Assembly (NCBI GenBank): GCA_947175425.1
Contig: CAMWMR010000010.1
Coordinates: 1-64,000, forward strand
DNA length: 64,000 bases
Direction of reading: 5' to 3'
Origin: an uncultured Porphyromonadaceae bacterium
GTDB taxonomy: Bacteria; Bacteroidota; Bacteroidia; Bacteroidales; Muribaculaceae
Shown here: in pieces, positions 52,941-61,615 of the stretch
Layout of the letters: the number at the start of each line of letters is the position of its first letter
Numbering within the stretch: position 1 is the stretch's first letter
Notes under the pieces: generated by a model
What the model saw: only the letters and a program-made list of their open reading frames with translations
The model's database searches: none
What the model was told of the DNA's origin: nothing
Program-made: the position numbers and the translations under genes

Positions 52941-55628
52941 ATGAAAAGAATTTTACTTTTTTTAATAGCGGCACTCGGTGTGCTGAGTAGTGCCGTTGCG
53001 GCGGATTACCGTCCTTTTGTGGAGGAGGGGAAGACGTGGTGGCATGAGACTGTGCATAATGGGATAGCATTGTCGCCTGCATTCAGAAGCTACGAGGGTA
53101 TTACCATGCGAGGAGATACGGTTATAGACGATGTTGTGTGGAAAAAGTGCTATACAATAGACCTTCATAAAAAGCTTGGCGCCGAGCCTTTGGTTCTGAT
53201 GAGGGAGGCGGATAAAAAAGTTTATTCCATGGCTCTTGATCGTTCTGCGAATAATATGAGGGAACTGAATACTGAATATCTTGTTTATGATTTTTCATTA
53301 GAAGCAGATGATACTTATTATATTCTTGAGAAATATGTAGATAATCCGTATGATGAAGGTCTTGTCAGAGTTTCCGAAACCGGCGTAGAGGTTCAAAACG
53401 GTAATGAATTTCGTTATCAGATGGCGGGATTAGCATATTTAAACCCTACGAAATGTATAGAAGGTATAGGTAGTGTAAATATGACATATTTCTATATGCC
53501 TTTCTATCCGGAACGTACAGGAACGTTTAGTGGGGGGGCTGTGCTCAGTTATGTTACCGACAAGGACAACAATATAATTTATGAGGTTTTTGAAGGGCGT
53601 AAATCGTGGGAGTTCGCACCACCGGTAGCGCCTAAAGGATATGCCTACAGGCCTATGGGCGAAGAGGGTAAGACATGGTGGTACACCTCGAAAAAATCTG
53701 ACGGCGATGCGGAATTTGGCATTACCGTTTGCGGCGATACTATTGTTGACGGCATGACGTGGAAAAAACTCTACTTTGTCAACGAAAAGCTTGAGCGCGA
53801 ACAGCAACCCGTAGCCATAATCCGTGATGAAGACAGTCGTGTTTATGCCACATGTCTTGCGCAGAGCAGGGACGAATTGCCCGACTATGCTCCCGATTAT
53901 GTGGAACTTGGTAAAATATCGAATACCTGTATATACGATTTCAACCTTGTTGAGGATGAGACGTTTACAACCGTAGTCGGCACAGGCGATGCATTTGTTT
54001 TCAGATGCCGGAATGCTGCCTATGTAGAAAACACGTACAAGTGGTTCCGCCGCAATTATTTGAGCTACCCGGGTTATGCCTCGGCCTTTGTTTACGACGG
54101 CGTGGGCAACACAGTCGGAAGCTGTTTCTTTGCCCCGTTAATAGAAAACAAGTTCGAATATGAGGATAACGCCACATTGCGTTGGGTAACCGATGCCGAG
54201 AACGAAATAGTGTTTACCGGCGTCGGCGGTCGCAAGCTGTGGGAAGGTGATTACCGTTCCTTTGTAGAGGAGGGGAAGACTTGGTGGCATGAGACTGTTT
54301 ATTACGGAAGCGGATTGTCGCCTGCGTTTAGAACCTACGAGGGCATAACTATGCGAGGAGATACAGTGATAGACGATGTTGTGTGGAAAAAATGCTATAC
54401 AATAGACCTTCATAAGAAACTTAGCGCCGAGCCATTTCTTTTGATGCGTGAATCGAAAAAGAAAGTTTACTCCATGGCTCTTGATAATTCTGCGGAATGG
54501 CTGCATGCGCTGAATGCCGAATATCTTGTTTATGATTTCTCATTAGAAGCCGGTGATAGTTACGAACTTACTGATAATCCTTACTATAATGGATTGGTTA
54601 TTGTTTCCGAAACCGGAGAAGAGGTGCGGGACGGTGATAAATTTCGTTATCAGCTGGCGGGATTATCAGATCAATACCCTCAAAAATGTGTTGAGGGAAT
54701 AGGCTGTGTGGAAAATACATATTTCTATATGCCATTTTACCCTGCCTGTGCATGTATACCCACATCGGGGACAGTGCTCAGCTATGTTACCGACAAGGAC
54801 AACAATATAATTTATAAAGTTTTTGACGGACGTAAAACCTGGGAGTATGCACCACCGGTTGCTCCTAAAGAATATGCCTACAGGCCTATGGGCGAAGAGG
54901 GTAAGACATGGTGGTACACCTCGCGGAAATTTGACGGCGATACGGAATATGGCATTACCGTTTGTGGCGATACTATTGTTGACGGCATGACGTGGAAAAA
55001 GATCTACTTTGTCAACGAAAAACTTGAGCGCGAGGCGCAGCCTGTAGCCATAATCCGAGATGAAGACAGGCGTGTTTATGCCACATGTCTTGCGCAGAGC
55101 GTGGACGAGTTGCCCGACTATGCCCCCGATTATATGGAGCTCGGCGTAATATCGAACACCTGTATATACGACTTCAACCTTATTGAGGATGAGACGTTTA
55201 CAACCGTAGTCGGCTCCGGCAATGCATTTGTATTCAAATGCCGTAATGCTGCTTATGTAGAGAACTCGGACGCATGGTTCCGCCGCAATTATCTGAGCTA
55301 CCCGGGTTATGCCTCTTTCCTTGTTTACGACGGCGTAGGCAACACAATGGCGAGCTGCTTCTTTGCTCCCTTAATCGATAACAATTACGCATATAACAAA
55401 AACGCCACCTTGCGTTGGGTAACCGATGCCGAAAACGAAATAGTGTTTACCGGCGCCGGCGGTACCAAGCTGTGGGAACAGTCGGGAGTCGACGCAGTAG
55501 TTGCCGAATCAGGCGATGAAGCCGTTTACTATAACCTGCAAGGCATGCCTGTGGCCGATGACCGGCTTGTACCGGGAGTATATGTAAAAGTGCTCGGCGG
55601 GAAAGTGACCAAAGTCATGATTCGCTGA
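52941..55628 (+). CDS. Secreted protein with ~415-aa internal duplication and C-terminal NLQG module
   Basis: Signal peptide; YRPFVEEGKTWWHETV and YRPMGEEGKTWWYTS units each occur twice. Confidence 0.83.
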   Translation: MKRILLFLIAALGVLSSAVAADYRPFVEEGKTWWHETVHNGIALSPAFRSYEGITMRGDTVIDDVVWKKCYTIDLHKKLGAEPLVLMREADKKVYSMALDRSANNMRELNTEYLVYDFSLEADDTYYILEKYVDNPYDEGLVRVSETGVEVQNGNEFRYQMAGLAYLNPTKCIEGIGSVNMTYFYMPFYPERTGTFSGGAVLSYVTDKDNNIIYEVFEGRKSWEFAPPVAPKGYAYRPMGEEGKTWWYTSKKSDGDAEFGITVCGDTIVDGMTWKKLYFVNEKLEREQQPVAIIRDEDSRVYATCLAQSRDELPDYAPDYVELGKISNTCIYDFNLVEDETFTTVVGTGDAFVFRCRNAAYVENTYKWFRRNYLSYPGYASAFVYDGVGNTVGSCFFAPLIENKFEYEDNATLRWVTDAENEIVFTGVGGRKLWEGDYRSFVEEGKTWWHETVYYGSGLSPAFRTYEGITMRGDTVIDDVVWKKCYTIDLHKKLSAEPFLLMRESKKKVYSMALDNSAEWLHALNAEYLVYDFSLEAGDSYELTDNPYYNGLVIVSETGEEVRDGDKFRYQLAGLSDQYPQKCVEGIGCVENTYFYMPFYPACACIPTSGTVLSYVTDKDNNIIYKVFDGRKTWEYAPPVAPKEYAYRPMGEEGKTWWYTSRKFDGDTEYGITVCGDTIVDGMTWKKIYFVNEKLEREAQPVAIIRDEDRRVYATCLAQSVDELPDYAPDYMELGVISNTCIYDFNLIEDETFTTVVGSGNAFVFKCRNAAYVENSDAWFRRNYLSYPGYASFLVYDGVGNTMASCFFAPLIDNNYAYNKNATLRWVTDAENEIVFTGAGGTKLWEQSGVDAVVAESGDEAVYYNLQGMPVADDRLVPGVYVKVLGGKVTKVMIR

Positions 55629-55656
55629 CAAGTCCTCGATAAAATAACATGAAAAT

Positions 55657-55700
55657 AACATGCGCGTTCCTGCCGAGGGAATGCGCATGTTTTGTTTTTG
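55657..55700. terminator. Intrinsic terminator
   Basis: 14-bp stem aacatgcgcgttcc / ggaatgcgcatgtt (one G-T) then ttgttttt. Confidence 0.8.
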
Positions 55701-55713
55701 TGCGGATTTTGAG

Positions 55714-55722
55714 TAATTTTGC
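55714..55722 (+). promoter_or_regulatory. Bacteroidetes -7 box (TAATTTTGC)
   Basis: TTG at 55692-55694, 19-bp spacing; upstream of the 55744 gene. Confidence 0.5.
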
Positions 55723-55743
55723 AGCGAATAAACATTGACACTT

Positions 55744-57303
55744 ATGAATTCCACATTCGAAATGGTGGCCAAGACTTTCCAAGGTCTTGAAAACGTGCTT
55801 GCCGGGGAGCTTGAAAGCCTCGGAGCGAGCGACGTTGTGCCCGGCAAACGAATGGTTGCCTTCCGCGGCGACCTTGCCATGCTCTATAAAGCCAACATGT
55901 GCTGCCGCACAGCACTGCGTATTCTTAAACCGTTCTATACTTTCGAGGCCTCGGATGCCGACGAGCTTTACTCCAAGGTAAAAGAGTACGACTGGGAAAC
56001 CCTGTTGAGCGCCGAGCGCACCTTTTCCATCGATACCGTGGCTTTCAGCGATGAGTTCAAGCATTCGCAATTTGTAACCTACCGTGTAAAAGACGCCATA
56101 GTCGATTGGTTCCGCGACCGTATGGGCGGCGACAAGCGTCCCGGCGTGCGTCTTGACGGTGCGGATATAATGATAAACGTACACATTAACGGCCGTAATG
56201 TGACACTGTCGCTCGATTCGAGCGGCGAGTCGCTCCACAAACGCGGCTGGCGTGTGGCATCTACCGAAGCTCCCATAAACGAAGTACTTGCCGCCGGTAT
56301 TATACTGATGAGCGGCTGGGACGGCAGCACACCTTTTGTGGACCCCATGTGCGGTTCGGGCACCTTTGCCATTGAAGCCGCCATGATTGCCGCCGGCATT
56401 CAGCCGGGAGTTTACCGCCGCCGCTTCGCATTCGAGGGCTGGCCCGATTTCAACGCCGAGCTGCTCGACGAGATTTATAACGACGACAGCCGCGAGCGCA
56501 CCCCCGAGTTCCCCATTCTTGCCTGCGACATATCGCCCAAGGCCATAGCCATAGCGCGCGAAAATGCCAAGAATGCCGGAGTGGAGCGATATATCACTTT
56601 TGAACAGAAGTCGATAAGCAAGTGGGAGGAAGCACCCCTGCCTGCCGGTACGCTTGTAACCAATCCTCCTTACGGCAAGCGCATAGGCGCCGACGACATG
56701 AACGCCCTCTACAGCAGCATAGGTACTGTGCTCAAGCATGTTTTCAAGGGCTGGCATGCGTGGATAATAGGTTATAACGATGAATATTTCCACGAAATAG
56801 GTCTTGCGCCCTCGCAGAAAGTGGCCGTAAACAACGGCGGACTGGAATGCGAGCTTCGCGAGTATGTTATTTTTGAGGGCAGCAAGCGCGATTTCCGCGC
56901 AGCCGGCGGTCGCATAAAGGAAGAAAAAGAGCCGGAACGTCGCAAAGAACGTCCTGCCCGCAACCGCGACGAGCGTGGCGGCCGAGGCGAACGCGCACCA
57001 TTCAAAGGCAAGCGTGACGAGCGCGGCGGCAAACGCGGAGAGCGTCCCGAACGAGGAGGACGTCCCGAGCGCGGTGAGCGTGCACCATTCAAAGGCAAGC
57101 GCGGCGAACGCCCCGAACGCCGTGGCGAAGAAGGCCGCCGTCATCGCGACGAGATAGAGGAACTGGGAGGCCGTCTGCGTCTTCGTCCCGCCTATCCCGA
57201 ACGCAAGCCCAGCCTCGGCGCCGACAAGGAAATTGTAATAAACCGTCCGGCGTGGCGCAAACGCAAAAAAGACATCGATAACAACGAAAATACCAATCAA
57301 TGA
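55744..57303 (+). CDS. THUMP domain class I SAM-dependent rRNA methyltransferase (RlmL/YcbY-like) with Arg/Gly-rich tail
   Basis: PFVDPMCGSGTFAIEAAMIA, LVTNPPYGKRIG; C-terminal RGG/RPERG-rich segment. Confidence 0.92.
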   Translation: MNSTFEMVAKTFQGLENVLAGELESLGASDVVPGKRMVAFRGDLAMLYKANMCCRTALRILKPFYTFEASDADELYSKVKEYDWETLLSAERTFSIDTVAFSDEFKHSQFVTYRVKDAIVDWFRDRMGGDKRPGVRLDGADIMINVHINGRNVTLSLDSSGESLHKRGWRVASTEAPINEVLAAGIILMSGWDGSTPFVDPMCGSGTFAIEAAMIAAGIQPGVYRRRFAFEGWPDFNAELLDEIYNDDSRERTPEFPILACDISPKAIAIARENAKNAGVERYITFEQKSISKWEEAPLPAGTLVTNPPYGKRIGADDMNALYSSIGTVLKHVFKGWHAWIIGYNDEYFHEIGLAPSQKVAVNNGGLECELREYVIFEGSKRDFRAAGGRIKEEKEPERRKERPARNRDERGGRGERAPFKGKRDERGGKRGERPERGGRPERGERAPFKGKRGERPERRGEEGRRHRDEIEELGGRLRLRPAYPERKPSLGADKEIVINRPAWRKRKKDIDNNENTNQ

Positions 57304-58601
57304 CACCCACAGCCCAACTGAATGTGCTGCTACTCGGCAGCGGCGGCCGCGAATCCGCCATAGCACGGAAACTTAGTGAAAGCCCTTGCCTTAACAAGCT
57401 TTATATTGCCCCCGGCAACGGCGGCACCGGCGCAAGCGGCATAAACCTTGCTTTGAGCCCTACCGATTTCGATGCCGTTTATGAGGCAGTAAAAGAACAT
57501 GACATTCAGCTTGTGGTTGCCGGAAACGAAGACCCGCTTGTTGCCGGGCTCCGCAACGAGCTTGAGAAACGTGCCGCCGCCGAGGGGCGCGAGCTCCTGA
57601 TAGTTGGCCCCGGTGCCGACGGTGCCGCGCTTGAAGGCTCCAAGGACTTTGCCAAGCGTTTTATGGAGCGTCACGGCATTCCCACAGCCGGCTATTTCAC
57701 CGCCACGGCCGAAAATGTTGACGAGGCAACAGCCTATATGGCGACACTCGAAGCTCCTTATGTGCTTAAGGCCGACGGCCTTGCGGCGGGTAAGGGCGTG
57801 CTTATAATTCCCGACCTTGAGGAAGCCAAGGAAGCGCTGCGAACCATGCTTGCAGGACAATTCGGCGCCGCCTCGCGCAGTGTTGTCATAGAGCAGTTCC
57901 TGAGCGGTATAGAATGCTCGGTGTTCGCGCTCACCGACGGTGCGGGCGATTACCGACTGCTGCCTGTTGCAAAGGATTACAAGCGTGTAGGCGAGGGTGA
58001 TACCGGTTTGAACACCGGTGGAATGGGCTCGGTTTCGCCCGTGCCTTTCGCCGATGCGGAATTTATGGCTAAAGTGGAGGATCGCATTGTCCGTCCCACT
58101 GTTGCCGGCCTTGTTGAGGAAGGAATCGATTATCGCGGCTTTATATTCTTCGGCTTAATCAATTGCGGAGGCGAGCCTTATGTTATAGAGTACAATGTGC
58201 GCATGGGCGACCCCGAGACCGAGGTTGTGATGCCCCGTATTTCGTCGGACCTCGTTCCTGTTCTTCTTGCCGCCGCGAAAGGACATCTTGGCGATGCTGT
58301 CGTTGAGCAGGATCCGCGCACCGCAGTCGCCGTAATGGCAGTGTCGGGCGGTTATCCCGGCGATTATGCCAAGGGCAAAAAGATTGAGGGCATAGCCGAT
58401 GCCGAAGCCGACTGCATAGTTTTCCATGCCGGCACAACTCTTAAGGACGGAGAATTGTTTACATCGGGAGGCCGCGTGCTTGCCACCGTTGCCTTGGCCG
58501 AGGATATTCCCGCCGCACTGGAGAAATCGTTCAATGCCATGAAGAAGATTAACTTCGAAGGCATTTACTACCGCCGCGATATTGGCAAGGACTTGCTCTA
58601 A
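57300..58601 (+). CDS. purD: Phosphoribosylamine-glycine ligase
   Basis: LLLGSGGRESAIARKL; KADGLAAGKGVLI; NTGGMGSVSPVPF; EYNVRMGDPETEVVMPRI. Confidence 0.97.
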   Translation: MTPTAQLNVLLLGSGGRESAIARKLSESPCLNKLYIAPGNGGTGASGINLALSPTDFDAVYEAVKEHDIQLVVAGNEDPLVAGLRNELEKRAAAEGRELLIVGPGADGAALEGSKDFAKRFMERHGIPTAGYFTATAENVDEATAYMATLEAPYVLKADGLAAGKGVLIIPDLEEAKEALRTMLAGQFGAASRSVVIEQFLSGIECSVFALTDGAGDYRLLPVAKDYKRVGEGDTGLNTGGMGSVSPVPFADAEFMAKVEDRIVRPTVAGLVEEGIDYRGFIFFGLINCGGEPYVIEYNVRMGDPETEVVMPRISSDLVPVLLAAAKGHLGDAVVEQDPRTAVAVMAVSGGYPGDYAKGKKIEGIADAEADCIVFHAGTTLKDGELFTSGGRVLATVALAEDIPAALEKSFNAMKKINFEGIYYRRDIGKDLL

Positions 58602-58764
58602 GAGTATGTTTACTTTTAACATTATGAAATCTTTAGAGTCCTTTCAGGCTTGTATGAATATTTCGTTCAGTTATTATGGAACCCCATAACTCCTTCACTC
58701 AATTTCCATACAATCTCTGAAAATCTCTCTAAATCTTAACATAAGTCAAAAGTAAACATACTCT
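58601..58764. mobile_element. MITE-like element with terminal inverted repeats, no ORF
   Basis: Perfect 17-bp TIR agagtatgtttactttt / aaaagtaaacatactct extending to ~38 bp imperfect (inner end tttagag/ctctaaa). Confidence 0.6.
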
Positions 58765-58781
58765 AAGCCGTTTTTATAAAC

Positions 58782-59762
58782 ATGAAATCTGCCATAGCCA
58801 CACGAGCCGTTCACTCCCGCGTATTCGGAATAAGCGTAGGAGCGCTCACTCTTTTAGCCGTAAGCCTGTTCTTCCTGTCGGGAATGGTTAGTCCCGTAAC
58901 GGGCGACAAGGGGCTTGCCCTGAAGTCGGCCAACGAGTGGATTTCATCGCCGAGTCTCGATTTTATTGCAGGGCTTGCCGGGAGCGGCCTCACCTTGCTT
59001 GCAATGTGGCTGCTCAACAAGGTTCATAATGTTCTGCGCTCGGTAACGAGCCTTTATATAGCCTTTTTTACGGCCATGCAGGCCGCCACGCCGGATTTGG
59101 CGGGACAGTTCTACACAGGCACTGTTCTTGCCGTTCTTGTGCCGTTTTGCATGTTGCTGCTGTTCAGCGTCTACCGCAGCTCACATGCCTCGTACAGGGT
59201 GTTTCTAATATTCCTGCTGCTCTCGTTCTTTACGGCCACGCAATATGTTTTTGCCGTGTACGTGCCAGTGTTCCTGCTGGGTATAGCGCAAATGGGAGTG
59301 TTTAACCGGCGCACCATGGTTGCCGCTGTTCTGGGGCTTGTAACGCCGTGGTGGCTGATGTTCGGTTTCGGAGTAATAGACCTTGCCGACATCCACATGC
59401 CGCATATAGTGAATATTTTCACTCAGATAGATACCGATGAGTCGATAGTTCTGCTTGTAGCTGTAGGATTCACCTCGCTGTGCATGCTTGTTTGCTTTAT
59501 TCTCAACGTACTCAGGACTATAGCCTATAATGCACGTGCGCGAGCCGTTAACGGCGCTTTCACAGTGACGGGACTTGTGACGCTTATCGCCATGTGTGTT
59601 GACTACGCCAATATTCTTTCGTATATACCGCTGCTCAACTTTTGCGCGGCCATGGAGTGTACCCATTATTTTTCCACTCACCGAGCCGATAAATCGTATA
59701 TAGCCATAGCAGCCATAACAGTCGTTTACGCGGCTTTGTACTTATGCCAAACAGTAATATAA
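58782..59762 (+). CDS. Multi-pass integral membrane protein, unassigned
   Basis: 326-aa ORF with ~8-9 hydrophobic segments. Confidence 0.75.
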   Translation: MKSAIATRAVHSRVFGISVGALTLLAVSLFFLSGMVSPVTGDKGLALKSANEWISSPSLDFIAGLAGSGLTLLAMWLLNKVHNVLRSVTSLYIAFFTAMQAATPDLAGQFYTGTVLAVLVPFCMLLLFSVYRSSHASYRVFLIFLLLSFFTATQYVFAVYVPVFLLGIAQMGVFNRRTMVAAVLGLVTPWWLMFGFGVIDLADIHMPHIVNIFTQIDTDESIVLLVAVGFTSLCMLVCFILNVLRTIAYNARARAVNGAFTVTGLVTLIAMCVDYANILSYIPLLNFCAAMECTHYFSTHRADKSYIAIAAITVVYAALYLCQTVI

Positions 59763-60775
59763 GACTAATAATAGAAAAGAACATTCCTTTTGTAAAAGGA
59801 TTGCTCGATGAGTATGCCACGGTTCGATATCTTGCTCCCGAGGAAATTACCGCCAAGGCAGTGCGAGATATCGACGGGCTTGTGATTCGTACCCGAACCA
59901 TATGCAACGAGGAGCTTCTCAAGCGCTCGGAGTGCAAGCTCATAGCAACCGCCACCATAGGAACCGACCATATTGACCTGCCTTATTGCGCGAGCCGCAG
60001 CATTACCGCCGTTAATGCTCCGGGCTGCAACGCTCCGGCAGTGGCCCAGTATGTGCTTGCCACGCTGCTGCAGGTTATAAACCGTCCGCTGAACAGCTAT
60101 ACGGTTGGAATTATAGGGCTTGGGCATGTTGGCAGCATTGTTGAACGCTGGCTTCGCGGCCTGGACGTGAAAGTGCTTCGCTGTGACCCGCCGCGCATGC
60201 GTGCCGAGGGAGGCGACGACTGGGTTGACATGGATACCATTGCCCGCGAGGCCGATATAATAAGCGTTCACACACCGTTGACAATGGAGGGCGAGGACAG
60301 TACTTTCCATATGCTCGGCGATGAATTTTTGGGCAAACTCAAGCGTATGCCCATAATAATCAACACCTCGCGCGGTGCCGTTGCCGATACTCGTGCGCTG
60401 ATAGAGGCTTCGGAATGCGGAAAAATAGGTCCCATGATTATAGACTGCTGGGAGAACGAGCCTGAAATCGACCCCGAGCTGTTGCGCCGTGCCGCCGTTG
60501 CCACACCGCACATAGCCGGCTATTCCATAGAGGGCAAAGTGCGTGCGTCGCAGGTGGTTATGGACGCCGTGAGCACATTCTTCATGCTCCCGCGCGTTAC
60601 TGTTGATGCCCCGCTGCCTCCCGCGCCTGCAACCGGTGTGAGCCTCAGCGGCGTGCTTGCGAGCTATAATCCCATGCCTGAGAGCGACGCGCTTAAAGCC
60701 GACCCCTCGCGATTTGAAGAATTGCGCAACAATTATGTACTGCGTCACGAGGCTCCCGAAGGGCGCGAGCATTGA
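59744..60775 (+). CDS. pdxB: 4-phosphoerythronate dehydrogenase
   Basis: ATATIGTDHIDLPYC; VGIIGLGHVGSIVERWLRGLDVKVLRCDPPR; HTPLTMEGEDSTFHML. Confidence 0.93.
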   Translation: MPNSNIRLIIEKNIPFVKGLLDEYATVRYLAPEEITAKAVRDIDGLVIRTRTICNEELLKRSECKLIATATIGTDHIDLPYCASRSITAVNAPGCNAPAVAQYVLATLLQVINRPLNSYTVGIIGLGHVGSIVERWLRGLDVKVLRCDPPRMRAEGGDDWVDMDTIAREADIISVHTPLTMEGEDSTFHMLGDEFLGKLKRMPIIINTSRGAVADTRALIEASECGKIGPMIIDCWENEPEIDPELLRRAAVATPHIAGYSIEGKVRASQVVMDAVSTFFMLPRVTVDAPLPPAPATGVSLSGVLASYNPMPESDALKADPSRFEELRNNYVLRHEAPEGREH

Positions 60776-60853
60776 GCGTGTGCAGGTGTTTTAACATTTA
60801 ATAAATAGAATAATAGCCTCTTAAAGCGGAAGATTTACTAATTTTGCCCCGTT

Positions 60854-61615
60854 ATGCGTTTTAAGCTTACCATAGACCGCGGAAATACTGCCATCAAAGC
60901 TGCTTTGTGGAGCGAAAGCGGAGAGCTTGTCGCCGCCGAGACCGGTGACGAAAGTTTTCCCGCCGGCGACCTTGCAGTTAAGATGAGCGAGAAGTATCTG
61001 CCGGCGGGCATCATGCCCGAAGCCATTGCCTGGTGTACGGTAGTGGCGTCGGAACATGAGGAAGACAAGGCCTCGCTGGAATCGCTTCCTGTGGGCAGGG
61101 TAGTGGAGTTGAGCTCATCGACCCCCATGCGCCTCACCATAGGTTACCGCACTCCCGAGACCTTGGGCTCGGATCGTCTTGCCGCCGTACTGGGGGCCTT
61201 GTACGTAGCCGGCGACAGTCATCCGCTGCTTGTGAGCGACATAGGTACTGCCGTAACCTACGATTTTGTGGAGCGCGGCCGCCATTATGTGGGCGGTAAC
61301 ATAGCTCCGGGCATCGACCTCCGGTTGCGTGCGCTTGCCGCGTTCACCGACGCCCTCCCCGCCGTAAGCGTATCGGGCGGCGATATTCCCCTATGGGGGC
61401 AGACAACAGCCGAGGCCATGCGCAGCGGTGCAGTACGCGGCCTTGCCGCCGAGCTTGCCTACTATCATGCGGCAGCCGGCGAAGATACGCGAGTTGTACT
61501 GACGGGCGGTTCGGCAGCTTTGCTTGCGCATGAAAACATTCTCACATTCGACTTTATCCACGACCCCTATCTTGTACACAAGGGGCTATTCAGCATTATA
61601 AAAGATGAAAATTAA
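60854..61615 (+). CDS. coaX: Type III pantothenate kinase
   Basis: TIDRGNTAIKAALW; GSDRLAAVLGALY; VSDIGTAVTYDFV; YVGGNIAPGIDLRLRAL. Confidence 0.94.
   Translation: MRFKLTIDRGNTAIKAALWSESGELVAAETGDESFPAGDLAVKMSEKYLPAGIMPEAIAWCTVVASEHEEDKASLESLPVGRVVELSSSTPMRLTIGYRTPETLGSDRLAAVLGALYVAGDSHPLLVSDIGTAVTYDFVERGRHYVGGNIAPGIDLRLRALAAFTDALPAVSVSGGDIPLWGQTTAEAMRSGAVRGLAAELAYYHAAAGEDTRVVLTGGSAALLAHENILTFDFIHDPYLVHKGLFSIIKDEN

Noticed and set aside
56930-57160. Possible CRISPR or minisatellite in the repetitive segment
   Set aside because: Repeats are degenerate, in frame and encode an Arg/Gly-rich protein tail.
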